From NCBI RefSeq assembly GCF_009739465.1, contig NZ_WHOM01000034.1, positions 47,720 to 111,719 of the forward strand: DNA of 64,000 nt, read 5' to 3'. Numbering within the stretch: the first letter of the stretch is position 1; each line of letters begins with the position of its first letter. Made by a program: the position numbers and the translations under genes. The notes beneath the pieces were generated by a model. The model searched no databases, was not told the DNA's origin, and saw nothing but the letters and a program-made list of their open reading frames with translations. This DNA is from Streptomyces apocyni. GTDB taxonomy: Bacteria; Actinomycetota; Actinomycetes; Streptomycetales; Streptomycetaceae. Of the stretch, positions 1-8,804 are shown piece after piece.

Positions 1-1361
1 TGGCCTCCGCCCCGGACTACGACCCCAACGCCTGGGTCGGCGGGATCTCCGGCAAGGACTACGCCAAGCTCACCGGCGAGAAGTCCAACAACCCGCTGCT
101 CAACCGCGCCATCCAGGGCCAGGCCGCACCCGGGTCCATCTTCAAGGTGGTCTCCGCGAGCGCCGCCGTCCGGGCCGGATACCCGTTCAACGGCCGCTAC
201 AACTGCTCCAGCTCGTACAGCCTCGGCGGCCAGAGCTTCGCCAACTTCGAGTCCAAGGGGTACGGACCGATCAGCCTCGGCCGGGCCCTGGAAGTCTCCT
301 GCAACACCGTCTTCTACGCGCTCGGCCACAAGGAGTGGCAGCGCGACGGCGGCATCAAGCCGAAGAAGGGCGCCAACGACTGGTTCTACAAGACCGCGCG
401 CGACTTCGGGCTCGGCGCGGAGACCGGCATCGACCTGCCGAACGAAGTCACCGGGCGCATCCCGGACCGCCAGTGGAAGAAGGACTACTGGCAGGCCAAC
501 AAGGACGCCTGGTGCAAGCAGGGCAAGCGGCGCGGCGACTACGCCGAGCGGATCGCGTACGAGAACTGCCTCGAAGGCAACCGGCTGCGGGCCGGTGACA
601 GCGTCAACTACGCCATCGGCCAGGGCGACATCCTGGTCACCCCCATCCAGATGGCCACCGCCTACGCGGCCATCAGCAACGGCGGCACGCTGTACGACCC
701 CACCGTCGGCAAGGCCGTCATCAGCCCCGACGGCAAGAAGATCACCGAGATCAAGCCCACCTCGCACGGCAAGCTGCCGATAGGGGCCAAGACCATCAAG
801 CAGCTGAACGGCGCGCTGAGGGACGTGGCGACCCAGGGCACCGCTTCCTGGCGGTTCGGCGGCTGGCCACACGACAAGATCCCGATGCACGCCAAGACCG
901 GCACCGCCCAGGTCTACGGCAAGCAGACCACCTCCTGGCTCGCGACCTACACCAAAGACTTCACGGTCGTCATGACGATCTCCCAGGCGGGCACCGGCTC
1001 CGGCGCATCCGGACCGGCCGTCCGCAACATCTACAACGCCATGTACGGCCTCGACGAGAACGGCAAGCAAAGCCTCAAGAAGGCCCTGCTGCCCAAGCCC
1101 CAGAAGAAGCTGCCCAAGATCGACTCGGACGGCTCGATCCACGCGCCCAAGGTCAGGCCGTACGAGCCCCTGAAGGAAGAAGACCCCGTGGACGACCCGG
1201 CAGGCGAGGAGGAAGTGTTCACGGCCGGACCTCCCGGATTCGGCGGATCACCTGGAGTCGGTGGATCGCCCGGAGTCGGCGGGCTCGGCGGAGCGCCGGG
1301 CGGAGCGCCACCGGCCGGACTGCCCCCGGCCGGAGCCCCGGTCACCGGAAGGCAGCCCTGA
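1..1361 (+). CDS. mrdA: Penicillin-binding protein 2, transpeptidase domain (5' end outside window)
   Basis: Class B penicillin-binding protein that cross-links peptidoglycan stem peptides at the outer face of the membrane. The frame is open from base 3, so only the C-terminal part is present. All three active-site motifs of the family are visible: SxxK as S-I-F-K (Ser codon 135-137), SxN as S-C-N (297-305) and KTG as K-T-G-T-A (from 894). The last ~80 residues are a Pro/Gly/Glu-rich tail of the kind seen in streptomycete PBP2. The stop overlaps the rodA start (TGATG), so transpeptidase and polymerase are translationally coupled, as expected for an elongation complex. Confidence 0.95.
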   Translation, partial: ASAPDYDPNAWVGGISGKDYAKLTGEKSNNPLLNRAIQGQAAPGSIFKVVSASAAVRAGYPFNGRYNCSSSYSLGGQSFANFESKGYGPISLGRALEVSCNTVFYALGHKEWQRDGGIKPKKGANDWFYKTARDFGLGAETGIDLPNEVTGRIPDRQWKKDYWQANKDAWCKQGKRRGDYAERIAYENCLEGNRLRAGDSVNYAIGQGDILVTPIQMATAYAAISNGGTLYDPTVGKAVISPDGKKITEIKPTSHGKLPIGAKTIKQLNGALRDVATQGTASWRFGGWPHDKIPMHAKTGTAQVYGKQTTSWLATYTKDFTVVMTISQAGTGSGASGPAVRNIYNAMYGLDENGKQSLKKALLPKPQKKLPKIDSDGSIHAPKVRPYEPLKEEDPVDDPAGEEEVFTAGPPGFGGSPGVGGSPGVGGLGGAPGGAPPAGLPPAGAPVTGRQP

Positions 1362-2551
1362 TGACCAGCGGCTTCTCCGTATCCGGATACGGCCCCGACC
1401 GGGTCGGCCTCTCCAAGCTGCTGGCCCGCGACTCCGTCGTCCGCAGGCTCGACTGGCCGCTGCTGGTGTCCGCGCTCGCCCTCTCCCTGATCGGTACGGT
1501 CCTGGTCTACTCGGCCACCCGCAACCGCACCGAGCTCAACCAGGGTGACCCGTACTTCTTCCTCACCCGGCACGCGATGAACACCGGCATCGGCGTCGCC
1601 CTCATGATCGGCATGCTCTGGATCGGGCACCGCGCGCTGCGCACCGCCCTGCCCGTGCTCTACGGCCTCTCCGTCTTCCTGATGCTGCTCGTCCTCACCC
1701 CGATGGGCGCCACCATCAACGGCGCCCGCTCCTGGCTGGTGATCGCCGGGTTCTCGCTCCAGCCGTCCGAGTTCGTCAAGATCACGGTGATCCTGGGGAT
1801 GGCGATGCTGCTCGCCGCCCGGGTGGACGCGGGCGACCGCACCTACCCCGACCACCGCACCGTCGCCCAGGCCCTCGCCCTGGCGGTGGTACCGATCGTG
1901 ATCATCATGCTGATGCCGGACCTCGGCACCGTCATGGTGCTCGCGGTGATCATCCTCGGCGTACTGCTCGGCTCCGGAGCCTCCAACCGCTGGGTGCTCG
2001 GACTGCTCGGCGCGGGCGCGGGGGGTGCCGTCGCCGTCTGGCAGCTCGGCGTACTCGACGAGTACCAGATCAACCGCTTCGCGGCCTTCGCCAACCCCGC
2101 TCTCGACCCGGCGGGCGTCGGCTACAACACCAACCAGGCGCGCATCGCGATCGGCTCCGGCGGCCTGACCGGCACCGGCCTCTTCCAGGGCAGCCAGACC
2201 ACCGGCCAGTTCGTCCCCGAGCAGCAGACCGACTTCGTCTTCACCGTCGCGGGCGAGGAACTCGGCTTCCTCGGCGCCGGACTGATCATCCTGCTCTTCG
2301 GCGTGGTGCTCTGGCGGGCCTGCCGCATCGCCCGCGCCACCACCGAGCTCTACAGCACCATCGTCGCCGCCGGAATCATCGCCTGGTTCGCCTTCCAGAC
2401 CTTCCAGAACATCGGGATGGCCCTGGGCATCATGCCGGTGTCCGGGCTGCCGCTGCCCTTCGTGTCGTACGGCGGTACGGCGATGTTCGCCGTGTGGATG
2501 GCCATCGGCCTGCTCCAGTCGATAAAGATCCAACGCCCGCTGTCCGCGTAG
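1361..2551 (+). CDS. rodA: RodA, SEDS-family peptidoglycan glycosyltransferase
   Basis: Polytopic membrane protein of 396 residues, in the family range. SEDS proteins polymerise lipid II into glycan strands and work with a partner class B PBP, here the gene directly upstream with a 1-nt overlap. Family signatures are visible: P-S-E-F-V-K at 135-140, an extracellular-loop segment F-V-P-E-Q-Q-T-D with Asp291 aligning with the catalytic Asp of the family, and P-V-S-G-L-P-L-P-F-V-S-Y-G-G near the C-terminus. Many hydrophobic segments are consistent with about ten membrane helices. In Streptomyces this locus serves spore-wall and lateral-wall synthesis; that role is inferred from gene order. Confidence 0.95.
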   Translation: MTSGFSVSGYGPDRVGLSKLLARDSVVRRLDWPLLVSALALSLIGTVLVYSATRNRTELNQGDPYFFLTRHAMNTGIGVALMIGMLWIGHRALRTALPVLYGLSVFLMLLVLTPMGATINGARSWLVIAGFSLQPSEFVKITVILGMAMLLAARVDAGDRTYPDHRTVAQALALAVVPIVIIMLMPDLGTVMVLAVIILGVLLGSGASNRWVLGLLGAGAGGAVAVWQLGVLDEYQINRFAAFANPALDPAGVGYNTNQARIAIGSGGLTGTGLFQGSQTTGQFVPEQQTDFVFTVAGEELGFLGAGLIILLFGVVLWRACRIARATTELYSTIVAAGIIAWFAFQTFQNIGMALGIMPVSGLPLPFVSYGGTAMFAVWMAIGLLQSIKIQRPLSA

Positions 2552-2616
2552 GTCCGTGCGGACGGTCTGCGGAGGCGGTCAGCGGAGGCGGTCTGCCCAG
2601 CAGACGACTTCGCGAC

Positions 2617-2628
2617 TAAATTCGATTT
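2617..2628 (+). promoter_or_regulatory. -10-like box placed for leaderless start of CYTH/CHAD gene
   Basis: TAAATT (2617-2622) lies exactly 6 nt before the ATG at 2629 and no Shine-Dalgarno sequence is present between them. The spacing puts the transcription start on or next to the A of the start codon. No good -35 is visible. Confidence 0.5.
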
Positions 2629-4227
2629 ATGGCGGAGACGAAGCGCGAGATCGAGCGAAAGTACGAGGGTTCCTCAGCAGCGGCCGAGGGCACCAACCTC
2701 CCCGACCTGACCAAGGTCGCCGGAGTGTCGGCCGTCGTCGACGAGGGCGTCGCCGAACTCGACGCGACCTACTACGACACGGCCGACCTCAGGCTCGCGG
2801 CGGCCAGCCGCACCCTGCGCCGCCGCACCGGCGGCGACGACGCGGGCTGGCACCTGAAACTTCCGGTCGCCACCGGCGTACGGGACGAGATCCGGGCCCC
2901 GCTCTCCGACACCGTGCCGCGCACGCTCGCCGGGCTCGTCCGGGCCGTCGTCAGGGAAGCGGAGCTGGTCCCGGTGGTCCGGCTGATCTCCTCCCGCGAC
3001 GTACGCCATCTCGTGGACGCGGACGGCGCCCTGCTGGCCGAGCTCAGCGTGGACGCGGTGCGCGCCGAGCGGCTCACCGACGGTGGCGGCACATCGGAGT
3101 GGACCGAGATCGAGGTGGAGCTGGCGGACGGCGGCGACCCGGCCCTGCTGGACAAGGTCGAGAAGAAGCTCCTCAAGGCGGGTCTGCGCCCATCGGCCTG
3201 GGCGTCGAAGCTGGCCAGGGCACTGGCCGACACGGCACCGGAGGGGACCGAGGCGGCCGCGGACGAGTCCGGCACGAAGTCAGGCAGCAAGGCGAAGGCG
3301 AAGGCGGAGGCAAAGGACAAGGCGAAGGACGACGGCCCCCCGACCGCCGGAGACCACGTCCTCGCCTACCTCCGCACCCAGCGCGACGCCCTCGTCGAAC
3401 TCGACCCCGCTGCCCGCCGCGATCTCCCCGACTCCGTGCACCAGATGCGGGTCGCCACCCGTCGTATGCGCAGCGCCTTCCGCTCGTACCGCAAGGTCAT
3501 CGACCGGGCCGTCACGGACCCCATCGGCGACGAACTCAAGTGGCTGGCCGCCGAACTCGGCGTCGACCGGGACCGCGAGGTGCTCACCGAGCGCATCCAG
3601 CAGGGCCTGACCGAACTGCCCAGAACCCTGATCAGCGGCCCGGTACGCGGCCGCCTGCGCACCTGGAGCGCCGCCCGCCGCTCCGGTTCGCGCCGCCACC
3701 TCGTCGCCGTACTCGACAGCAAGCGGTACCTCGCGCTGCTCGACACCCTGGACGCCCTGCTCGACGCGCCCCCGCTGCGCCCCGCCGCGGCCAAGCCCCC
3801 CGCCGCCGTCATCGCCAAGGCCGTACTGCGCGACTACAAGCGCCTCTCCGCACACGTCCAGGAGGCCCTGGACGCCCCACCCGCGACCGAAGCCCGCGAC
3901 CTCGCGATGCATGAGGCCCGCAAGAAGGCCAAGCGCACCCGGTACGCGGCCGAGGCGGCGACCCCCGCGCTCGGCAAGCCCGCCAAGAGACTCGTCCGCT
4001 ACATGAAGGACCTGCAGAACCTGCTCGGCGAGCACCAGGACAGCGTCATGGTCCGCGGCGCCCTGCGTGACCTGGCCGCCCAGGCCCACGCGGCGGGCGA
4101 GAGCTCCTTCACGTACGGCGTCCTGTACGGCCGCGAAGAGCACAAGGCAGCCGCGTACGAGGACCAGCTTCCCGCCAAGAGCCCAGGCCAGCACCCCTCC
4201 TACGCCGCTGATCTTCGAGCGGGCTGA
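2629..4227 (+). CDS. CYTH and CHAD domain-containing protein
   Basis: 532 residues. The N-terminus carries the CYTH signature ExExK (E7-I-E-R-K11), a triphosphate-tunnel fold that binds or hydrolyses inorganic or organic triphosphates. After a Lys/Ala-rich linker (about residues 205-235) comes a CHAD domain, an all-helical polyphosphate-binding domain with conserved His and basic clusters, including H-Q-M-R-V-A-T-R-R near 268 and H-E-A-R-K-K-A-K-R near 425. The fusion suggests polyphosphate binding or turnover in the cytoplasm. It is followed 59 nt later by a radical SAM gene. Substrate and activity cannot be read from sequence. Confidence 0.9.
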   Translation: MAETKREIERKYEGSSAAAEGTNLPDLTKVAGVSAVVDEGVAELDATYYDTADLRLAAASRTLRRRTGGDDAGWHLKLPVATGVRDEIRAPLSDTVPRTLAGLVRAVVREAELVPVVRLISSRDVRHLVDADGALLAELSVDAVRAERLTDGGGTSEWTEIEVELADGGDPALLDKVEKKLLKAGLRPSAWASKLARALADTAPEGTEAAADESGTKSGSKAKAKAEAKDKAKDDGPPTAGDHVLAYLRTQRDALVELDPAARRDLPDSVHQMRVATRRMRSAFRSYRKVIDRAVTDPIGDELKWLAAELGVDRDREVLTERIQQGLTELPRTLISGPVRGRLRTWSAARRSGSRRHLVAVLDSKRYLALLDTLDALLDAPPLRPAAAKPPAAVIAKAVLRDYKRLSAHVQEALDAPPATEARDLAMHEARKKAKRTRYAAEAATPALGKPAKRLVRYMKDLQNLLGEHQDSVMVRGALRDLAAQAHAAGESSFTYGVLYGREEHKAAAYEDQLPAKSPGQHPSYAADLRAG

Positions 4228-4286
4228 CACGTTCGCAAAGCAGGTTAGGCTTGAGGGTCACCCCTGCCAGCTCATGAAGGTTCGCG

Positions 4287-6212
4287 ATGCCTGTCGAGTC
4301 CGTCTTTCCTCAGCTCGAGGCTCTGCTCCCGCATGTGCAGAAGCCCATCCAGTACGTAGGCGGAGAGCTCAACTCCACCGTCAAGCCGTGGGAAAGCTGT
4401 GACGTCCGCTGGGCGCTCATGTACCCGGACGCGTACGAGGTCGGACTGCCCAACCAGGGCGTCATGATCCTCTACGAGGTACTCAACGAGCGCGAGGGCG
4501 TACTCGCCGAGCGCACCTACAGCGTCTGGCCGGACCTCGAAGAGCTGATGCGCGAGCACCAGGTCCCGCAGTTCACCGTGGACAGCCACCGCCCCGTCAA
4601 GGCCTTCGACGTCTTCGGGCTCTCCTTCTCCACCGAGCTCGGCTACACCAACATGCTCACCGCCCTGGACCTCGCGGGCATCCCGCTGGAGGCCAAGGAC
4701 CGCGGCCTGGACGACCCGATCGTGCTCGCCGGAGGCCACGCCGCCTTCAACCCCGAGACGATCGCGGACTTCATCGACTGCGCGGTGATCGGTGACGGCG
4801 AGCAGGCCGTACTGGAGATCACCGAGATCATCCGGGCCTGGAAGTCGGAGGGCCGCCCCGGCGGCCGCGAGGAGGTCCTCTTCCGCCTCGCCAAGACCGG
4901 CGGCGTGTACGTCCCCGGCTTCTACGACGTCGAGTACCTCCCGGACGGCCGCATCGGCCGCGTCGTACCCAACAAGTCCGGCGTCCCGTGGCGGGTCTCC
5001 AAGCACACCGTCATGGACCTGGACGAGTGGCCCTACCCCAAGCAGCCGCTGGTCCCGCTCGCCGAGACCGTGCACGAGCGGATGTCCGTGGAGATCTTCC
5101 GCGGCTGTACGCGCGGCTGCCGCTTCTGCCAGGCGGGCATGATCACCCGCCCGGTGCGCGAGCGCTCGATCACTGGCATCGGCGACATGGTCGACAAGGG
5201 CCTGAAGGCGACCGGCTTCGAAGAGGTGGGCCTGCTCTCCCTCTCCTCGGCCGACCACTCCGAGATCGCCGACGTCGCCAAGGGCCTCGCGGACCGGTAC
5301 GAGGAAGACAAGATCGGCCTCTCGCTGCCCTCCACCCGCGTGGACGCCTTCAACGTCGACCTCGCCAACGAACTGACCCGCAACGGCCGCCGCTCCGGAC
5401 TGACCTTCGCCCCCGAGGGCGGCTCCGAGCGCATGCGCAAGGTCATCAACAAGATGGTGTCCGAAGAGGACCTGATCCGCACCGTCTCCACGGCCTACGG
5501 CAACGGCTGGCGCCAGGTGAAGCTGTACTTCATGTGCGGCCTGCCCACCGAGACCGACGACGACGTCCTGCAGATCGCCGACATGGCGACCAAGGTCATC
5601 CAGAAGGGCCGCGAGGTCTCCGGCAAGAACGACATCCGCTGCACGGTCTCCATCGGCGGCTTCGTCCCCAAGCCGCACACCCCCTTCCAGTGGGCCCCGC
5701 AGCTCTCCTCCGAGGAGACCGACGCCCGCCTGGCCAAGCTCCGCGACAAGATCCGCGGCGACAAGAAGTACGGCCGCTCCATCGGCTTCCGCTACCACGA
5801 CGGCAAGCCCGGCATCATCGAGGGCCTGCTCTCCCGAGGCGACCGCCGCGTCGCCTCGGTCATCCGCGCCGTGTACGAGGACGGCGGCCGCTTCGACGGC
5901 TGGCGCGAGCACTTCAGCTACGACCGCTGGATCGCGTGCGCCGAGAAGACGCTCCCGCAGTTCGGCGTGGACGTCGACTGGTACACCACCCGCGAGCGCT
6001 CGTACGAGGAGGTCCTGCCCTGGGACCACCTGGACTCCGGCCTGGACAAGGACTGGCTCTGGGAGGACTGGCAGGACGCCCTGGACGAGACCGAGGTCGA
6101 GGACTGCCGCTGGACGCCGTGCTTCGACTGTGGCGTGTGTCCGCAGATGGACACGCAGATCCAGATCGGCCCGACGGGCAGGAAGTTGCTGCCGCTCACG
6201 GTCAACAAGTAG
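4287..6212 (+). CDS. TIGR03960-type B12-binding radical SAM protein
   Basis: 641 residues. An N-terminal cobalamin-binding-like region is followed by the radical SAM core with C274-x3-C278-x2-C281 inside E-I-F-R-G-C-T-R-G-C-R-F-C, which ligates the 4Fe-4S cluster. The C-terminus has a further Cys set (C-R-W-T-P-C-F-D-C-G-V-C) that could hold a second metal site. The family occurs beside a DUF2344/TIGR03936 protein and RNase E/G in actinomycetes; here that partner (10759) is displaced by about 4.5 kb of other genes. Start chosen for the gaagg motif 8 nt upstream. The reaction is unknown; an RNA- or tRNA-related role is only suggested by neighbours. Confidence 0.9.
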   Translation: MPVESVFPQLEALLPHVQKPIQYVGGELNSTVKPWESCDVRWALMYPDAYEVGLPNQGVMILYEVLNEREGVLAERTYSVWPDLEELMREHQVPQFTVDSHRPVKAFDVFGLSFSTELGYTNMLTALDLAGIPLEAKDRGLDDPIVLAGGHAAFNPETIADFIDCAVIGDGEQAVLEITEIIRAWKSEGRPGGREEVLFRLAKTGGVYVPGFYDVEYLPDGRIGRVVPNKSGVPWRVSKHTVMDLDEWPYPKQPLVPLAETVHERMSVEIFRGCTRGCRFCQAGMITRPVRERSITGIGDMVDKGLKATGFEEVGLLSLSSADHSEIADVAKGLADRYEEDKIGLSLPSTRVDAFNVDLANELTRNGRRSGLTFAPEGGSERMRKVINKMVSEEDLIRTVSTAYGNGWRQVKLYFMCGLPTETDDDVLQIADMATKVIQKGREVSGKNDIRCTVSIGGFVPKPHTPFQWAPQLSSEETDARLAKLRDKIRGDKKYGRSIGFRYHDGKPGIIEGLLSRGDRRVASVIRAVYEDGGRFDGWREHFSYDRWIACAEKTLPQFGVDVDWYTTRERSYEEVLPWDHLDSGLDKDWLWEDWQDALDETEVEDCRWTPCFDCGVCPQMDTQIQIGPTGRKLLPLTVNK

Positions 6213-6385
6213 CCGTGACCAGCGGCGATGCCATCCAGAGGATGGCTGGCCGCTTGCCGACGCACCCGAGGCGGACCGCGCCGAAGCCCTGCGAGGGCTC
6301 GGCGTGAAGGAGCTCGAGCAGGCTCCCCGCCCCTCGGCGGGACCCGGGCATCGTCTCGGCGTTCGAGTGGGTGTAGGGGCGTAGA

Positions 6386-6421
6386 GAGAGGCGTTCGGGC
6401 GATCCGGTCCGGGCGCCTCTC
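6386..6421. terminator. Hairpin after the radical SAM gene
   Basis: Inverted repeat GAGAGGCG (6386-6393) / CGCCTCTC (6414-6421) with further pairing possible in a GC-rich loop, no T-tract. It lies between the radical SAM gene and the accessory insert. The 334 nt between 6213 and 6546 hold no coding frame I can support. Confidence 0.5.
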
Positions 6422-6546
6422 GGCGTTTCTGGGGTCCTGTTTATGCGACAACGCGCATAGTCGCGTTTCCGCATGGACGCCACCTCCGCCCCGCTCGTAC
6501 GGTCGTGGCGACCGGCCCGTAGAGGGCTCGTAGGAGGGGGTTCAGC

Positions 6547-6757
6547 ATGGCCCGCGAAGAACTCACACGGCTCACCGGCAACACCGAGGGGGGGCGACTG
6601 CGGACAGGGTGACTGCCCGAACGTCTACCGCACCGCATCCGGCTCGTTCGTCGTCCAGGGCGATGTCTCCACCGCTTTCATCCCGCCCGCCGGGGAAGGG
6701 CTCGTGGAGATCCCCGAGGAAGTCCTGAGGGAGGCCGTCCATGCTCTTGGATGGTGA
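6547..6757 (+). pseudogene. Small conserved-type protein, frameshifted at a G7 run
   Basis: ATG at 6547 has ggaggggg upstream. The frame reads M-A-R-E-E-L-T-R-L-T-G-N-T-E-G-G and then stops early, while the frame shifted by one base continues with D-C-G-Q-G-D-C-P-N-V-Y-R-T and runs to the stop at 6757. Removing one G from the GGGGGGG run at 6588-6594 gives a continuous 69-residue protein with two close cysteines and a C-terminus ending in A-L-G-W. It overlaps the DUF6879 start at 6741, as expected for an operon with that gene and the XRE regulator. Either a decayed gene or a homopolymer sequencing error; function unknown. Confidence 0.6.
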
Positions 6758-7238
6758 AGCCTGGGCGGACAAGTTCAGGACGTTCAGGACCGAAGCCTGG
6801 CGCCTTGAGACCCTGCCTCAGTACCTCGTACCGCAGGAAGCGGAAGAGTTCGCCGCCTTCAAGGCGGGGGCCCGCTTCCCCGGCCCGTACGAGGGCGCGT
6901 GGATGGCCATGGTCCGCACCCGCAACGTGGGCCGCGTCCACATCGTCACCCGACCCCTCACGGACTACCTGCGGTTCGAGTTCGAGCGCTACTACCAGCA
7001 CCAGGCCCCGGCAGGGGAAGACATCCGCATCCTCGACATCACCGACCGGCCGAACCCGCTCCCCGATGTCCAGGACTTCTGGATGTTCGACCGCTCGACG
7101 GTCGTCCTCATGAAGTACGAGGCCGACGGTACGCAGATCGAGCGGGAGCTGTACGAGGGCGACCCCGCCCCGTTCCTCGCGTACCAGCGCATCGCCATCG
7201 CGGAATCGGTCCCGTTCTTGGAGTACGTGACCGAGTGA
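6741..7238 (+). CDS. DUF6879 family protein
   Basis: 165 residues, soluble, resembling the actinomycete DUF6879 family: an early W-R-L-E-T element, then G-R-V-H-I-V, and the D-F-W-M-F-D motif near 110 followed by a strand-rich C-terminus. A ggagg motif sits 5 nt before the ATG at 6741. The start overlaps the preceding small gene by 17 nt and the stop overlaps the next gene's GTG (GTGA), so three genes are probably one transcript. Such proteins commonly accompany XRE/DUF5753 regulators; the biochemical role is unknown. Confidence 0.75.
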   Translation: MLLDGEAWADKFRTFRTEAWRLETLPQYLVPQEAEEFAAFKAGARFPGPYEGAWMAMVRTRNVGRVHIVTRPLTDYLRFEFERYYQHQAPAGEDIRILDITDRPNPLPDVQDFWMFDRSTVVLMKYEADGTQIERELYEGDPAPFLAYQRIAIAESVPFLEYVTE

Positions 7239-8068
7239 CGTTCGAGCCCGAGCAGCTCGGCCGGTCCTCCCAGGAACTCGCCGCGACACTGCGCAAGCTG
7301 CGGAAGCAGGCCGGTCTCTCCGGGGACCGGCTCGCCGCGCGCTGCAACATGTCGCAGTCGAAGGTGAGCCGGATCGAGAGCGGGAAGGTGCGCCCGTCCC
7401 TGGTGGACATAGAGCGCATCCTCAGGGCCTTGGACGCTCCGCCGGCCTTGGTCGCGGAGGTGTCCGCACTGGCGCGCATCGCCGCGACGGAGTGGCAGGA
7501 CGCGCGCTCGATGCGGCGGAAGGGACTGGACAAGAAGCAGCTTGAGCTGGCTGGGCTCGAAGCGTCTTCGACGGAGTTCCGGTTCTTCCTGCCGTCGATG
7601 CTCACGTCCCTGCTCTCGACCCCGGAGTACATCAGGGCCAGCCTTGCTCACATCCCCGGAGACCACGGCAAGGCCGTGGCGAGGAAGCTGGAGCGGCAGG
7701 AGATCCTGTACGACCGCCGGAAGAAGTTCACCTTCATCGTGACCGAGCAGGCGGCCCGCTCCCCGTTCGTCTCCTCGGACGCCATGGCCGTGCAGCTCGA
7801 CCGGCTGGCTTCGCTGACCCACCTGCCGAACGTGCGCCTTGGCGTGCTCCCGATCGAGGCGCGCCTGCCTGGATGCCCGCTGAACACATTTACGGTGTAC
7901 GACGGACGGTTGGCCACGGTGGAGACGACCGCCGGTGTGATCGTGTTCCGCGACCCGAGAGACGTCCGGATGTACCTCGATGAATTCGCTGGTTACGACG
8001 AGCGCGCCCTCTTCGGCGAAGCCGCGCGGGAACGGCTGGCCGAGTGGGCGACGGCGTTCCGTTCCTGA
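7235..8068 (+). CDS. XRE-family regulator with DUF5753 domain
   Basis: 277 residues from the GTG at 7235, which overlaps the upstream stop. Residues about 12-68 form a helix-turn-helix domain (L-R-K-L-R-K-Q-A-G-L-S ... S-Q-S-K-V-S-R-I-E-S-G-K). The remainder is the DUF5753 (Scr1-type) ligand/partner domain with the conserved L-P-S-M-L-T-S-L-L-S-T-P-E-Y and late F-R-D-P-R-D-V segments. Proteins of this class act as DNA-binding partners of small DUF397-like proteins; here the neighbour is a DUF6879 protein instead. Likely a local transcriptional switch; targets unknown. Confidence 0.85.
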   Translation: MTFEPEQLGRSSQELAATLRKLRKQAGLSGDRLAARCNMSQSKVSRIESGKVRPSLVDIERILRALDAPPALVAEVSALARIAATEWQDARSMRRKGLDKKQLELAGLEASSTEFRFFLPSMLTSLLSTPEYIRASLAHIPGDHGKAVARKLERQEILYDRRKKFTFIVTEQAARSPFVSSDAMAVQLDRLASLTHLPNVRLGVLPIEARLPGCPLNTFTVYDGRLATVETTAGVIVFRDPRDVRMYLDEFAGYDERALFGEAARERLAEWATAFRS

Positions 8069-8160
8069 TCTTTAGTCCAGTACGCGACTGAACCTCGAAT
8101 CGCTCCCGGTCAGCGGGCAAGGATGCCGTGCCATCGGAGAACGCACGGGAGGCGTACGAG

Positions 8161-8364
8161 ATGAGCAGCGAGCAGACCACCATGTCGGGGCCCGTACACC
8201 TGTCCCTTCCGTCTCCACCTCCGGACCCGGTGTCGGGTTGTCGTGAGTGCCTCGGCCTCGCGGTGAGCAGGGTGAACGCCACCTCGGTGGGCGACTGTTC
8301 GAAGGTTTCAGATGCGAACGTGGCCCTCCGTGCCCACCTGCGGAGCAAGCACGGGGGACGCTGA
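8161..8364 (+). CDS. Small Cys-containing hypothetical protein
   Basis: 67 residues from ATG 8161 (gggagg 8 nt upstream). The Pro-rich N-terminus is followed by C-R-E-C and a later Cys, then a basic C-terminus ending H-L-R-S-K-H-G-G-R, so a zinc-binding knuckle with basic tail is possible. The stop overlaps the next ATG (TGATG), giving translational coupling. I do not recognise the family with certainty. Confidence 0.6.
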   Translation: MSSEQTTMSGPVHLSLPSPPPDPVSGCRECLGLAVSRVNATSVGDCSKVSDANVALRAHLRSKHGGR

Positions 8365-8585
8365 TGGTGCGCGCGGTCCTGCGGTTCGTGACGCACCGGA
8401 TCACGCGGCATCCGGACACGGACGTGACTTTCGAAGCGGAGTGCCTGCACTGCGAGTGGAAGGCGGAGCCTTCGCCGGACAGTGCGGCGGTCGACGTCGA
8501 GTGCATGAGCCATACCGGCCTGAGCAACCATCGCGGCTTTCGGCGGATCTGTACGTCGTTCGCCATGGTGGTGCGAGCGGAGTAA
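8364..8585 (+). CDS. Small hypothetical protein, possible zinc knuckle
   Basis: 73 residues starting at the ATG that overlaps the previous stop. It has a C-L-H-C pair in a strand-rich N-terminal half and the segment V-E-C-M-S-H-T-G, so Cys/His metal binding is plausible. The pattern resembles short actinomycete proteins found beside XRE/DUF5753 regulators (similar to the DUF7848 type, tentative). A strong hairpin follows 79 nt downstream and would end this small operon. Confidence 0.6.
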   Translation: MVRAVLRFVTHRITRHPDTDVTFEAECLHCEWKAEPSPDSAAVDVECMSHTGLSNHRGFRRICTSFAMVVRAE

Positions 8586-8663
8586 GGCAGGTGTTGTCCG
8601 TCCACGTACGACAACGGCCCCGACGTAGCCGGGGGCCTGTCTGAAACTGCTGTGCGCCTGACT

Positions 8664-8709
8664 CAGGCGCTCTCTCCCAGAGGGCTGACAGCCTGGGAGA
8701 GAGCGCCTG
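8664..8709. terminator. Perfect 17-bp stem-loop
   Basis: The 17 bases at 8664-8680 are exactly complementary to 8693-8709, leaving a 12-nt loop. There is no T-run on either side, as is common for strong Streptomyces terminators. It separates the small Cys-rich genes from the exported protein at 8805 and could act in both directions. Confidence 0.75.
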
Positions 8710-8804
8710 CGGCGACGGTGTCGTTCGCCTGAGTGGCTGCTCTCAGCGCGCGAGGTGACCTCTGGCTTCCTAGCTTGGCGGTATCCGCTGAAGAGGAGGC
8801 GCAC

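Noticed and set aside
6228..6533. Arg-rich open frames after the radical SAM gene
   Set aside because: No ribosome binding site, no conserved-looking segment; one frame looks acidic (D-A-P-E-A-D-R-A-E-A) but has no start.
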